A DNA stretch of 43,004 bases from Pseudomonadota bacterium. GTDB taxonomy: Bacteria > Pseudomonadota > Gammaproteobacteria > Burkholderiales > Thiobacillaceae. A program made the position numbers and the translations under genes. The notes beneath the pieces were generated by a model. That model did no database searches. It was not told where the DNA came from and saw only the letters and a program-made list of their open reading frames with translations. Each line of letters begins with the position of its first letter. The first letter of the stretch is position 1. The stretch is from NCBI GenBank assembly GCA_029558905.1, contig JAKQCX010000032.1, positions 1 to 43,004 on the forward strand, written 5' to 3'. Shown piece by piece: positions 8,392 to 17,420 of the stretch.

Positions 8392-8565
8392 GGGGAGATT
8401 GTAGGCGGGGCACCCGTCGATGGCATGCGTGGCATCCGTTTCACTCGTCTTCCGACACGCCGTGGGATCTCCCCGCGTGCAGGCGCATGAAGAAGGTGGG
8501 CCGCCTCCCTCTGCCAATTTGTGCACAATCAGGCTCGGGACGCATGACATCGACAAGGGAGGGAC

Positions 8566-10923
8566 ATGTACCGCCTGGCCATCCTGGCCTTCGCGGCCGG
8601 CTGCGCCGCGCTGCAGACCCGGCCCGAACTGCCCCGTCTGGACTGGCTCTGGGGGCTGCCCCTGGCCGTACTGCTGCTGGCCGGACGGCCCAGCGGGCCC
8701 TGGCCGGCCCGCCTGCGCCGGCTGGGCATCCTGGGCCTGGCACTGCTGGCGGGCTTCTTCTATGCGGCCTGGCGTGCCGATCTGCGCCTGGCCGAGGCGC
8801 TGCATCCCGATTGGGAAGGCCGCGATCTCGCACTTGCCGGTCGCGTCATCGGCCTGCCGGAGATCTCCCCCAGGGGTGTGAGCTTCACCCTGGACGTGGT
8901 GCGGGTGACCACCCCGGGGGCGCGCTTGCCCACCCGTCTGCGTCTGGGTTGGTATGCGCAGGGGAAGGCGAGCCCGCCCCGGCTGCCGGGCGGCGACTGC
9001 ATCCATCTGACCGTGCGTGTGCAGCGGCCGCATGGCCACCTCAATCCCGGCGGCTTCGATTACGAGGCCTGGTTGCTGGAGCGGGGTGTACGCGCCACGG
9101 GTACGGTACGGGCCATCAACGGCCCGGCCGGTGCCTGCCCGGGCCAGGCCCGGGCCCTGCTGGATCGCAGCCGGGAGTGGGTGCGCGGCCATCTGGCCCG
9201 GACCCTGGCCGGCGCCCCCTACGCCGGCGTGGTGGGGGCCTTGGCGGTGGGGGATCAGGGCGCCGTGCCCGCGGCCCAGTGGGCCCTGTTCCGGCAGACC
9301 GGCACCACCCATCTCTTCTCGGTGTCCGGCCTGCACATCACCCTGCTCGCTGCCCTGGTCTACGGCCTGACACGTCTGGCTTGGCGGCATTTTCCCCCTC
9401 TGAACCTGCGCCTGCCCGCGCAACGCGCTGGCATCGCCCTGGGCCTGCTGGCCGCCACGCTCTACACCCTGCTGGCGGGTTTCGGCATTCCCGCCCAGCG
9501 TACCCTGTTCATGCTGGCCAGTACTGCGGCGGTGGCCTGGCTGGATCGGCGCGCCAGCCCCAGCCGCATGCTGGCGGCGGCCCTGCTGGCGGTGCTGCTG
9601 TTGGACCCTTGGGCTGCCCTGGCGCCGGGTTTCTGGCTATCCTTCGGTGCCGTGGCCGCCCTGCTCTGGAGCGGCATGGACCCGTCGCGACAGGCGGTCT
9701 GGCGCACCTGGATGCGTGCCCAATGGGCCGTCAGCCTGGCCCTGGTTCCCCTGCTGCTGGCGCTGTTCCACGAGGTATCGCTGGTTTCCCCTCTAGCCAA
9801 CGCCGTGGCCATCCCCGCCATCAGCCTGGTGGGTGTGCCGCTGACCCTGCTGGCCGCCGCGCTGCCCTGGGGGGTTCTGGCCGATCTGGCCCATGCCGTG
9901 GTGTGGGGCGTGATGTGGGTCCTGCAGGGACTGGCCGCCCTGCCCCGGCCCGTGTTCCATGCCGCCGCGCCGGGTACGGCCGCCCTGCTCCTGGGTCTGC
10001 TGGGGGCCGCGCTCCTGCTGCTGCCCAGGGGTTTCCCCGCCCGCTGGCTGGGCCCGGTGTTGTGCCTGCCCCTGTTCTTTCCCCGTCTGCCCGCGCCGGC
10101 CCCGGGCGAGGCCTGGCTCACGCTGCTGGATGTGGGGCAGGGCGAAGCCGTGCTGGTGCGCACCGCGCGGCGCGTGCTGCTGCTGGATGGTGGTCCCCTT
10201 TTCTTCTCCGGTGAGGATGCCGGTACGCGCACGGTGGCGCCCTGGCTCTGGTCACAGGGCATCGACCGCCTGGATGGACTGGTGCTCACCCACGACGATC
10301 TGGATCACAGTGGAGGCGTGCCGGCCCTGCTGGCCAGCCATCGGCCAGCCTGGTTCCTCACCGCCCTGGCGGGCATGCAAGCCACACTGCCGGGGCAGAC
10401 CGGCCAGGCCATACTGGCCAGCCGGCCGGACGCCATCGCCTGCCGCGCCGGTCAGGCCTGGAGCTGGGACGGGGTGCGTTTCAGCGTCCTGCATCCGCCC
10501 GCGCACCACTACGCCCTGGCGGGCTACGGCGACAACGACCGCAGCTGCGTGATCCGCGTGCAGGCCGCTGGGTACAGCGCTCTGCTCACGGGCGACATCG
10601 AACGGCTGGCGGAGATGAATCTGGCGGAACGCAATGTCCTGAGGCCGACAGATGTACTGGTGGTGCCGCATCATGGCAGCAAGACCTCGTCGACACCGGC
10701 ATTCCTGGCCGGCACGCAGCCCCGCCTGGCCCTGATCCCGGTGGGCCACCGCAACCGCCATGGCCATCCCCATGCCGAGGTGCTGGCCCGTTACCGGCGC
10801 ATGGGTGCCACCCTGCTGCGCACGGATCGGGACGGGGCCATTACCGTGCGCCTGGGAAAAGGGGGACTGGAGGTGGATGCCGCCCGCGCGAACGGACGGC
10901 GCTACTGGCATGCGCCACGCTAG
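8566..10923 (+). CDS. comEC: DNA internalisation channel protein ComEC/Rec2
   Basis: Inner-membrane channel that carries single-stranded DNA into the cytoplasm during natural transformation. The 785 residues show the usual order: an N-terminal membrane segment with a soluble DUF4131 domain (about 1-190), the polytopic Competence domain (about 200-500, with HLFSVSGLHITLLA), and a C-terminal metallo-beta-lactamase-like domain (about 515-760). In the last domain LLDVGQGEAVLV, LLLDGG and THDDLDHSGG are visible, the last being the metal-binding HxxxDH-type motif. AAGGGAGGGAC is a strong Shine-Dalgarno. Convergent with aspS. The gene is intact, so competence is plausible if pili are encoded elsewhere. 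Confidence 0.94.
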   Translation: MYRLAILAFAAGCAALQTRPELPRLDWLWGLPLAVLLLAGRPSGPWPARLRRLGILGLALLAGFFYAAWRADLRLAEALHPDWEGRDLALAGRVIGLPEISPRGVSFTLDVVRVTTPGARLPTRLRLGWYAQGKASPPRLPGGDCIHLTVRVQRPHGHLNPGGFDYEAWLLERGVRATGTVRAINGPAGACPGQARALLDRSREWVRGHLARTLAGAPYAGVVGALAVGDQGAVPAAQWALFRQTGTTHLFSVSGLHITLLAALVYGLTRLAWRHFPPLNLRLPAQRAGIALGLLAATLYTLLAGFGIPAQRTLFMLASTAAVAWLDRRASPSRMLAAALLAVLLLDPWAALAPGFWLSFGAVAALLWSGMDPSRQAVWRTWMRAQWAVSLALVPLLLALFHEVSLVSPLANAVAIPAISLVGVPLTLLAAALPWGVLADLAHAVVWGVMWVLQGLAALPRPVFHAAAPGTAALLLGLLGAALLLLPRGFPARWLGPVLCLPLFFPRLPAPAPGEAWLTLLDVGQGEAVLVRTARRVLLLDGGPLFFSGEDAGTRTVAPWLWSQGIDRLDGLVLTHDDLDHSGGVPALLASHRPAWFLTALAGMQATLPGQTGQAILASRPDAIACRAGQAWSWDGVRFSVLHPPAHHYALAGYGDNDRSCVIRVQAAGYSALLTGDIERLAEMNLAERNVLRPTDVLVVPHHGSKTSSTPAFLAGTQPRLALIPVGHRNRHGHPHAEVLARYRRMGATLLRTDRDGAITVRLGKGGLEVDAARANGRRYWHAPR

Positions 10924-10943
10924 CCCCGCCCAGCGTAGCGGGG
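10924..10943. terminator. Hairpin between convergent comEC and aspS
   Basis: CCCCGC (10924-10929) and GCGGGG (10938-10943) form a 6-bp GC stem that fills most of the 27-bp gap between the two stop codons. There is no T-tract. Confidence 0.3.
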
Positions 10944-10950
10944 GACAAGG

Positions 10951-12738
10951 TCAGGCGCTGGAGCGCGCGGCCGGGTTGCGCAGACGGATGTGCAGTTCAC
11001 GCAGCTGCTTCTCGTCCACCACGTTGGGTGCGTTGGTCATGAGGCAGCTGGCGCGCTGGGTCTTGGGAAAGGCGATGACGTCGCGGATGGATTCGGCGCC
11101 GCTCATGAGGGTGACCAGGCGGTCCAGACCCAGGGCCAGGCCGCCGTGCGGTGGTGCACCGTATTTCAGGGCCTCCAGCAGGAAGCCGAACTTTTCCTGA
11201 CGCTCGGCCTCACCGAGGTTGAGGGCGGCGAAGACCCTTTCCTGCACGTCCTCGCGATGGATACGGATGGAACCGCCGCCCACCTCCCAGCCGTTCAGCA
11301 CGATGTCATAGGCCTTGGACAGGGCCTTGCCCGGGTCCGTGGAAAGGAGTTCCTCGTGCCCGTCCCTGGGGCTGGTGAAGGGATGGTGCAGGGCGTCCCA
11401 GCGGTTCTCGTCCTCGTTGAACTCGAACATGGGGAAGTCCACCACCCACAGCGGCGCCCAGGCGCGGCCGTCCACGTAGCCCTTCTCGTGGCCGATCCGG
11501 GCGCGCAGCGCGCCCAGTGCGTCGTTGACGACCTTGGCCTTGTCGGCGCCGAAGAACAGGATGTCGCCGTCCTCGGCGCCGGTGCGGGCGAGGATTTCGG
11601 TCAGCGCCGCGTCGTGCAGGTTCTTGACGATGGGCGACTGCAGGCCGTCGCGGCCCTTGGCCTTTTCGTTGACCTTGACCCAGGCCAGGCCCCTGGCGCC
11701 GTAGATCTTCACGAACTCGGTCCAGGCGTCGATCTCGCCGCGGCTGAAGTCGCCCCCACCCGGCACGCGCATGGCGGCCACCCGGCCGTTGGCGGTGTTG
11801 GCAGGGCCGGAGAAGACCTTGAAATCCACGTCGCGCATCACGTCGGTGAGTTCCGTGATCTCTAGCGTGACGCGCAGGTCCGGCTTGTCCGAACCGTAGC
11901 GGCTCATGGCCTCGGCATAGGGCATGCGTGGGAAGGGATGGGGCAGATCGACGCCCAGGGTGTGCTGGAACAGGTCCCGCAGCATGCCCTCCACCAGGGT
12001 CATGACGTCGTTTTCCTGCACGAAGGACATCTCCAGGTCCACCTGTGTGAACTCGGGCTGGCGGTCGGCGCGCAGGTCTTCGTCGCGGAAGCACTTCACG
12101 ATCTGAAAATAACGCTCGAAGCCGGACACCATGAGCAGCTGCTTGAACAGCTGGGGGGACTGGGGCAGGGCGTAGAACATGCCGTCGTGCACGCGCGAGG
12201 GCACCAGATAGTCCCGCGCGCCCTCCGGCGTGGAGCGCGTGAGCATGGGGGTTTCCACCTCCATGAAGCCGTGCCGGTCCAGGTAGTCCCGCATGTGCTT
12301 GCTCGCTCGGTAGCGCAGGCGCAGGTTCCGTTGCATAGGCTCACGGCGCAGGTCCAGATAGCGGTACTGCAGGCGGATGTTCTCGTGGATGTTGTCCTCG
12401 TCCATCTGGAATGGGGGTGTGAGGCTGGGGTTGAGCACTGCCAGGCTCCGGGTGAGCACTTCCACCATGCCCGTGGGCAGGTTGGCGTTTTCCGTGCCGG
12501 CGGGACGGGGCCGCACCTGACCCACCACCTGGAGGACGAATTCGGATCGGCTGTCCTCCGCCACCTTGAAGGCCTCCGGCGTGTCCGGATCGATCACCAC
12601 CTGCAGCGTGCCTTCCCGATCGCGCAGATCGATGAAGATGACGCCGCCGTGGTCGCGCCGGCGGTGGACCCAACCGCACAGGGTGAGGATCTGGCCGATG
12701 TGGTCGGCGTTCACGGTTCCGCAGTAGTGGGTGCGCAT
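10951..12738 (-). CDS. aspS: Aspartyl-tRNA synthetase
   Basis: Charges tRNA-Asp. The 595-residue bacterial-type enzyme has an N-terminal OB-fold anticodon-binding domain ([23 protein letters not shown]), class II motif 2 ([23 protein letters not shown]), the bacterial GAD insertion domain (about 280-420) and motif 3 ([13 protein letters not shown]). The ATG at 12738 gives the standard family N-terminus MRTHYCG and has an upstream purine-rich AGGAACGAAGA. It lies 22 bp after the DUF502 gene and is presumably co-transcribed with it. Confidence 0.97.
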   Translation of the reverse strand: MRTHYCGTVNADHIGQILTLCGWVHRRRDHGGVIFIDLRDREGTLQVVIDPDTPEAFKVAEDSRSEFVLQVVGQVRPRPAGTENANLPTGMVEVLTRSLAVLNPSLTPPFQMDEDNIHENIRLQYRYLDLRREPMQRNLRLRYRASKHMRDYLDRHGFMEVETPMLTRSTPEGARDYLVPSRVHDGMFYALPQSPQLFKQLLMVSGFERYFQIVKCFRDEDLRADRQPEFTQVDLEMSFVQENDVMTLVEGMLRDLFQHTLGVDLPHPFPRMPYAEAMSRYGSDKPDLRVTLEITELTDVMRDVDFKVFSGPANTANGRVAAMRVPGGGDFSRGEIDAWTEFVKIYGARGLAWVKVNEKAKGRDGLQSPIVKNLHDAALTEILARTGAEDGDILFFGADKAKVVNDALGALRARIGHEKGYVDGRAWAPLWVVDFPMFEFNEDENRWDALHHPFTSPRDGHEELLSTDPGKALSKAYDIVLNGWEVGGGSIRIHREDVQERVFAALNLGEAERQEKFGFLLEALKYGAPPHGGLALGLDRLVTLMSGAESIRDVIAFPKTQRASCLMTNAPNVVDEKQLRELHIRLRNPAARSSA

Positions 12739-12760
12739 CGTTCTTCGTTCCTGAATCTGC

Positions 12761-13384
12761 TCAATTGCCGGGTGGGTTGACGGGGGGTTTTGCGTTGCCG
12801 GCCACCACGCCCATGGAGACGATGGCCTTGAGGGCGGCATCCACGCTCATGTCCAGCTCGATGATCTCGTCCTGCGGGACGTAGAAGTAGAAACCGTTCA
12901 CCGGACTGGGAGTGGTGGGGATGAACACGGCCACGTGGTCGCGCGGCAGCCGCCCGGCCACCTCGTCGGGCACGTTGGTGAGGAAGGCCAGGGACCAGGC
13001 CTGCGGATGCGGGTAGTGCACCAGCAGCACCTTCCTGAAGGCCATGCCGGAACCGGAAAACAGGCTGTCGGAGACCTGCTTGACGCTGCCGTAGATGGAC
13101 TTCACCACGGGGATGCGACCGATCATGCCTTCCCAGAAGGCGACCAGGCGCTGGCCCAGCAGGTTGGCGGCGGCCAGGCCGGTGAGCAGCACCACCACCG
13201 CCGTGAGGATCACGCCCAGGCCGGGGATGTGGAAGCCCAGCCAGGACTCGGGCCGCCAGGCCTGCGGCAGCAGCAGCAGGGTGTTGTCCATGAGGTCCAG
13301 CAGGGCCTTCATGACCCACAGGGTGATGCCCAGGGGCACCAGGACCAGCAGCCCTGTGAGGAAGTAGCGCTTGGTGGCGGTCAT
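12761..13384 (-). CDS. DUF502 family membrane protein
   Basis: A 207-residue inner-membrane protein of the DUF502 family; its function is unknown. Two N-terminal helices (about 8-28 and 55-80) are followed by a conserved soluble part with [47 protein letters not shown] and a Pro-rich tail. It is widely found between fmdB and aspS. Its start codon is only 10 bp after the T-tract of an intrinsic terminator (13395-13428), and its Shine-Dalgarno is weak. Confidence 0.9.
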   Translation of the reverse strand: MTATKRYFLTGLLVLVPLGITLWVMKALLDLMDNTLLLLPQAWRPESWLGFHIPGLGVILTAVVVLLTGLAAANLLGQRLVAFWEGMIGRIPVVKSIYGSVKQVSDSLFSGSGMAFRKVLLVHYPHPQAWSLAFLTNVPDEVAGRLPRDHVAVFIPTTPSPVNGFYFYVPQDEIIELDMSVDAALKAIVSMGVVAGNAKPPVNPPGN

Positions 13385-13394
13385 GGGACCCTAG

Positions 13395-13428
13395 AAAAAA
13401 TCGGGCAAACGCGCCGGCGTTTGCCCGA
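13395..13428 (-). terminator. Intrinsic terminator between fmdB and the DUF502 gene
   Basis: On the minus strand TCGGGCAAACGC and GCGTTTGCCCGA form a perfect 12-bp stem with a 4-nt loop, followed by TTTTTT. It lies 18 bp after the fmdB stop and just before DUF502, so it should end or attenuate fmdB transcription before DUF502-aspS. Confidence 0.85.
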
Positions 13429-13446
13429 CAGCCGGAGTTGCCTGCC

Positions 13447-13680
13447 TCAGCCGGAGCAATGGCCACAGCCGCCGTTGCCGCAGGACGGGGCGGCCGATTC
13501 CATGGCGGGGGCATTCCTGTAGTCGCCGCCACCCTTGAGCTGGATGCCGGCAGCGGTGAGCTGCTTGCCGAAATGGGCCTTGCCGCATTGCGGACAGTCG
13601 GTCAGGGGAGCGTCGCTGATCTTTTGCATCACGTCCTGCTCGAAACCGCAGTCCGCGCACTTGTAGGCATAGATGGGCAT
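13447..13680 (-). CDS. FmdB family zinc-ribbon regulatory protein
   Basis: A 77-residue protein of the FmdB/CxxC_CxxC_SSSS family, a presumed regulator whose targets are unknown. It starts MPIYAYKCADCGFEQDVMQK. The zinc ribbon uses Cys8/Cys11 (CADC) and the CPQC pair near residues 29-32. A linker and a Cys/Gly tail (CGNGGCGHC) follow. It has a strong Shine-Dalgarno (GGAGG) and a perfect -10 box upstream. Confidence 0.92.
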   Translation of the reverse strand: MPIYAYKCADCGFEQDVMQKISDAPLTDCPQCGKAHFGKQLTAAGIQLKGGGDYRNAPAMESAAPSCGNGGCGHCSG

Positions 13681-13709
13681 GGGGGCCTCCAGGGATGAAA
13701 CGGGTGGAG

Positions 13710-13715
13710 ATTATA
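13710..13715 (-). promoter_or_regulatory. Perfect -10 box (TATAAT) for fmdB
   Basis: The minus strand reads TTGATATAATC about 30 bp before the fmdB start codon. No good -35 hexamer is visible 16-18 bp upstream. The position fits a short leader carrying the GGAGG ribosome-binding site. Confidence 0.55.
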
Positions 13716-13771
13716 TCAACGACTGCTTATGGATAGACGGGCGCGCCGGCGCGGCCAACGGTGGCCAGGCG

Positions 13772-15307
13772 TCAGGCGGCCTCCAGCGCCCTGGCCTCGA
13801 GGCGCGCGTAATCCACCTTGCCCGTACCCAGCACGGGCAGGCTGTCCACCAGGTGGATGCGCCGGGGCAGGGTGATTTCCGGCAGGCCCTGGGCCTTGAC
13901 GGCCTGGGCCAGGGTATCGCGGCACAGGTCCGGATCGGTGGTGAAGAGGACGATGGCCTCGCCCCGGCTCGGGTCGGGCACGCGGGTGGCGGCGTGCATG
14001 GCCTCGGCGGAGACGCAGCGGGCCAGGCCCTCCACCACTTCCAGGGAGACCATTTCCCCCGCCACCTTGGCGAAGCGCTTGAGGCGGCCCAGGATGGTGA
14101 GGTAGCCATCCGCGTCCAGTTCCGCCACGTCCCCCAGGTTGTACCAGCCCTTCCCCAGCTCCGACCAGGGTGGAGCCAGCACCCCGGGTTGATCATGGTG
14201 GTAATAGCCGGAGAGCAGATTGGGGCCGCGGATGTGCAGTTCGCCCCCGCGGGAGATGCCCTCCACCGGCTGGATGCGCGCCTCGATGTCCGGCAGCAGG
14301 GGGCCGACGGTACCGGGACGGTTGAGCGCGGGCAGGTTGACGGACACCACGGGCGCCGTCTCGGTGGCGCCATAGCCTTCCAGAATGTCCACCCCGAAGC
14401 GTTGCCGCCAGGCCTGACGCACGGGCTCAGCCAGTTTTTCCGCGCCGGCCACCACGTAGCGCAGGGATTTCAGGTCCTCGGGCTCGGCATTGCGGGCGTA
14501 ATGGCTGAGGAAGGTACTGCTGCCGAACAGGGCGGTGGCCTGCGTCTGGCCGATGAGCCTGGGGATTTCCTTGAAGTGCAGCGGCGAGGGGTAGAGTACC
14601 AGGCGGGCGCCGCTCACCATGGGCAGCAGGGAGCCCGCCGTGAGGCCGAAGGAATGGAAGATGGGCAGGCAGTTGAAGACCTTGTCCGCCGGGCCGATGG
14701 GCAGCACCCGCAGGACCTGGTCCACGTTGGCCAGCAGGGCCCGATGCGACAGCACCACGCCCTTGGGCCGGCCCTCGGAGCCGGAGGTGAAGATCACCAC
14801 TGCCGGGGCTTCCGCATCCCCGCGGGGCACGGCGGCCAGGGGGAACCAGAGGGCAAAGCCCATGAGCCAGAACCTGTCGGCCAGGCCGAAGCGCGCGCGC
14901 AGATCTTCCAGACACACCACCTCCAGGTCCCGCAGGCCGGACACCACCTCTTCCAGCCCGGCCTTCTGCAGGAAGGCCCTGGAACTGATGACGGTACGCA
15001 CCCGGGCGGCATGGCAGGCGTTTTGCACGCCCTCCGTGCCGGCGGTGTAGTTGAGCATGCAGGGCACGCGCCGGTTGGCGGACAGACCCAGCATGAGGGC
15101 CATGGTGGTGGCCAGATTGGGCAGCAGCACGCCCACGTGCTCCCCCGGCTCGGTGAGCCGGTTGGTCAGGCGCCCCAGGGCCAGGCTCATCTTCAGCAGC
15201 TCGCCGTAGGAGTAGCGGCCCGGTTTCTGGTCTTCCCACTGGCCCGGCCTGCCCCGGCCGAAGCGGCGCGTGGCCATGACCAGGGCGGAAAACAGGGTGC
15301 GGGACAT
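13772..15307 (-). CDS. AMP-dependent acyl-ACP/acyl-CoA synthetase, stand-alone Aas C-terminal type
   Basis: Activates fatty acids through an acyl-adenylate. The 511 residues resemble the synthetase half of E. coli Aas throughout. Shared blocks include MLNYTAGTEG, the AMP-binding loop IFTSGSEGRPKGVVLSH (about 171-187), PIFHSFGLTAG, LYPSPLHFKEIP, YVVAGAEKL, ILEGYGATETAPVVS, RAKRF-type GRLKRFAKVAGEMVSLE, and the C-terminal LPVLGTGKVDY with the catalytic Lys. The N-terminal acyltransferase (HxxxxD) half of Aas is missing, so it probably activates exogenous or recycled fatty acids rather than re-acylating lysophospholipid itself. It lies 4 bp after the FadL-type porin gene, suggesting a coupled uptake and activation unit. 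Confidence 0.88.
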   Translation of the reverse strand: MSRTLFSALVMATRRFGRGRPGQWEDQKPGRYSYGELLKMSLALGRLTNRLTEPGEHVGVLLPNLATTMALMLGLSANRRVPCMLNYTAGTEGVQNACHAARVRTVISSRAFLQKAGLEEVVSGLRDLEVVCLEDLRARFGLADRFWLMGFALWFPLAAVPRGDAEAPAVVIFTSGSEGRPKGVVLSHRALLANVDQVLRVLPIGPADKVFNCLPIFHSFGLTAGSLLPMVSGARLVLYPSPLHFKEIPRLIGQTQATALFGSSTFLSHYARNAEPEDLKSLRYVVAGAEKLAEPVRQAWRQRFGVDILEGYGATETAPVVSVNLPALNRPGTVGPLLPDIEARIQPVEGISRGGELHIRGPNLLSGYYHHDQPGVLAPPWSELGKGWYNLGDVAELDADGYLTILGRLKRFAKVAGEMVSLEVVEGLARCVSAEAMHAATRVPDPSRGEAIVLFTTDPDLCRDTLAQAVKAQGLPEITLPRRIHLVDSLPVLGTGKVDYARLEARALEAA

Positions 15308-15311
15308 GGGC

Positions 15312-16526
15312 TCAGAAGCTGTGCGTGTACTGGGCGCTGAGGATGTCGATCCTGTCGGTGTAGGCGCCGTTCAGAAGCACGCCGTTCGTGCCATGCGTGG
15401 TCCGGCCATCCTTGAAGAAGATGTGCGCGTAGCCGAAGTCCACGGCGGAGGCCGGGCTCAGGCGATATTGTCCGCCCATGGCCAGCCAGGTGCGGTCGTT
15501 GTCGGGAATACGTGCGGTGCGGTGGGCGGCATCGGGTACCGGGCTTTCGTCGTAGGCCAGGCCCACGCGCCAGGTCCAGGCACGGTTGGGGCGGTAGTTG
15601 AGGCCCACGGAATAGCGCCAGGTGTCGCGCCAGAGCTCCGGCACACTGGAAACGGCGGGCCCGCCCGCCTGCGGCAGGATGTCCAGAGATTGGAAGTCGC
15701 TCCATTCGGTCCAGGTGACATCGGCCAGCACATCCCAGGTGGGATTCATGCGCCGCCAATAGCTGAGCGAGGCCGTGGCCGGCAGCTCCACGTCCGCATA
15801 AACGGGCGTGACCACGGCGGCAGTCACCCTGCCCCGGAGGCGATGCTCGATGGAGGCGCGGTAGGCCAGGCCGAGGCGGCTGAAGCCGTCCAGATCCCAC
15901 ATCCCCCCCAGATTCCAGCCCCAGCTGCCCTTGTCCGTGCCCTTCATGACCACGGGGATGCCGGCAAGCGGATGCACGGAGCTGAGCTCCGCCTCGATGC
16001 GCTGCCAGTTCAGACCGGCGCCCAGGGACAGGCGCTCGCTTGCCTTCCAGGCCAGGCTGGGGTTGAGGTTGTAGGTCTTCAGCTCGGACTTGACCGCCTG
16101 CGCCTGGCCTGCCCAGGGCGTGCCGTATTCGGTGGTGAGCCCGAAAGGCGCATTCAGGCCGATGCCGAATTTCAGGTCAGGGCGCAGATCCATGGCGTAG
16201 TAGATATTGGGTACGAAGACGGTCTTGCCCGCGTCACCGCCACTGCCGGTGGGCAGGATCACGGGCAGGGCAGTGCTGGAAGTGCCCGAGAACTTGGCGG
16301 AAGGGACGATAGCGTGCCCCGCGACGACCACCTGGCGACCCTCCACCTGGCTCAGTCCCGCCGGGTTGAAGAACAGGGTGCTGGCATCCTCGGCCACGGC
16401 CGCCGCGCCGGCATAGGCATTGCCCAGGCCGCTGGCGTTCTGCTCGATGAGGGCGAAGCCGGAACCCCGGGCCGATGCCATGACCAGCAGGCCCGCCAGG
16501 CCCAGGGCGAATCGCTGTATGTGCAT
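15312..16526 (-). CDS. OMPP1/FadL/TodX family outer-membrane transporter
   Basis: An outer-membrane beta-barrel for long-chain fatty acids or other hydrophobic compounds. The 404-residue protein has a signal peptide (about 1-22, cleavage near ASARGSG). The family N-terminus SGFALIEQNASGLGNAYAG follows, with the plug-domain FFNPAGLS containing the NPA motif. The rest alternates in a strand pattern and ends in aromatic QYTHSF, a typical C-terminal barrel signal. A strong Shine-Dalgarno (AGGAGGAG) supports the start. It is the first gene of a two-gene operon with the acyl synthetase, which argues for a fatty-acid substrate. Confidence 0.9.
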   Translation of the reverse strand: MHIQRFALGLAGLLVMASARGSGFALIEQNASGLGNAYAGAAAVAEDASTLFFNPAGLSQVEGRQVVVAGHAIVPSAKFSGTSSTALPVILPTGSGGDAGKTVFVPNIYYAMDLRPDLKFGIGLNAPFGLTTEYGTPWAGQAQAVKSELKTYNLNPSLAWKASERLSLGAGLNWQRIEAELSSVHPLAGIPVVMKGTDKGSWGWNLGGMWDLDGFSRLGLAYRASIEHRLRGRVTAAVVTPVYADVELPATASLSYWRRMNPTWDVLADVTWTEWSDFQSLDILPQAGGPAVSSVPELWRDTWRYSVGLNYRPNRAWTWRVGLAYDESPVPDAAHRTARIPDNDRTWLAMGGQYRLSPASAVDFGYAHIFFKDGRTTHGTNGVLLNGAYTDRIDILSAQYTHSF

Positions 16527-16855
16527 GCTGTACTCCTCCTATTGCGCGCGTGGCCGCATCGACCGCGAAGTTTAGCGCCTGAAGCGGGTTTCCGCCCGCC
16601 CCAGGCAAGGCGGTTGGGCCGTCCAGGGCGGGCTCGGGGGCGCGATGGATGGGCGGCGCGACGGGATACACCCCCTTGAAGATTCCTCAGTGCGTTCGCA
16701 ATGACAGGTCCCGCCTCTGCACGCCGCGTCCGGGGGGACGCAGCGTGACAACCGGTGCGCCTGGCTGCCGGGGCGCCGCCGTCCACGCCCGCGGGGCGCG
16801 CGACGGGAACCGGGAAGGACCTGCCGGAACAGGGCTCTCGTCCGCGGATATGTGG
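16527..16855. other. Intergenic region of 329 bp between the fadL-type gene and ssb
   Basis: No gene seen. It holds the upstream region of the FadL-type gene, a short dispersed-repeat-like motif at 16678-16708, and a hairpin at 16720-16747 (GCGTCC/GGACGC core with CACGC/GCGTG flanks). The hairpin has no T-tract; it lies downstream of ssb and may stabilise or end its mRNA. Confidence 0.6.
16678..16708. repeat. Single copy resembling a widespread dispersed palindromic repeat
   Basis: The minus strand reads TGTCATTGCGAACGCACTGA followed by GGAATCTT. This resembles the short repeats of the type GTCATTGCGAGCG...GCAATCT found in intergenic regions of many bacteria. The resemblance is from memory; no second copy was noticed in this window. 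Confidence 0.45.
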
Positions 16856-17314
16856 CTAGAACGGGATGTCGTCATCCGCCATGTCGCCGAAGGCATCGCC
16901 ATCGCGCCCCGCGGCGGGCTTGCCGCCCGCGCCGCGGGCGGGGGCCTCGGCCGGGTCGTCGTAGCCGGTCGCGCCTCCGCCTCCCCGGCTACCCAGCATC
17001 TGCATGCGGTCGCCACGGATTTCCGTGGTGTAGCGGTCGTTGCCTTCCTTGTCCTGCCACTTGCGCGTGCGCAGGCTGCCTTCCACGTAGATCTGGCTGC
17101 CCTTTTTGAGGTATTGGCCGCAGATCTCGGCGGTCTTGCCGAAGAAGGCCACGCTATGCCATTCGGTGACTTCCTGCATGTCACCGTTGCGGTCCTTGAA
17201 TTTGTCCGTGGTGGCGATGCGCAGGTTGGCGATGGCATCCCCGCTTGGCAGATACCGCATCTCGGGATCGCGTCCCAGGTTGCCGATGAGAATGACCTTG
17301 TTCACGGATGCCAT
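16856..17314 (-). CDS. ssb: Single-stranded DNA-binding protein
   Basis: Coats single-stranded DNA in replication, repair and recombination. The 152-residue protein has an OB fold (about 1-110: [58 protein letters not shown]). A Gly/Ala-rich disordered linker follows, ending in the acidic partner-binding tip DDDIPF. A strong Shine-Dalgarno (AGGAGGAAAA) is present. It is placed after the MFS gene and near divergent uvrA, a conserved gammaproteobacterial arrangement. Confidence 0.97.
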   Translation of the reverse strand: MASVNKVILIGNLGRDPEMRYLPSGDAIANLRIATTDKFKDRNGDMQEVTEWHSVAFFGKTAEICGQYLKKGSQIYVEGSLRTRKWQDKEGNDRYTTEIRGDRMQMLGSRGGGGATGYDDPAEAPARGAGGKPAAGRDGDAFGDMADDDIPF

Positions 17315-17420
17315 GGCGTTTTCCTCCTGGGATGGGTTGGTTGGCTGCTGGCGGGCAAGAATACCCGAATTGCCTGGCCGGATTGATTGGCTGCGCAGAC
17401 CGCGGGCCCGTCATGCGCCG

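Noticed and set aside
8392..9423. Long N-terminal extension of the DUF2062 frame
   Set aside because: It lies antisense to comEC and the family starts at MPRKYLRKY (8391).
8316..10214. 632-residue plus-strand frame overlapping comEC
   Set aside because: It is a Pro/Arg/Gly-rich shadow of the true comEC frame with no domain.
13673..15340. 555-residue plus-strand frame opposite the acyl synthetase
   Set aside because: Antisense shadow; the minus strand matches Aas over its whole length.
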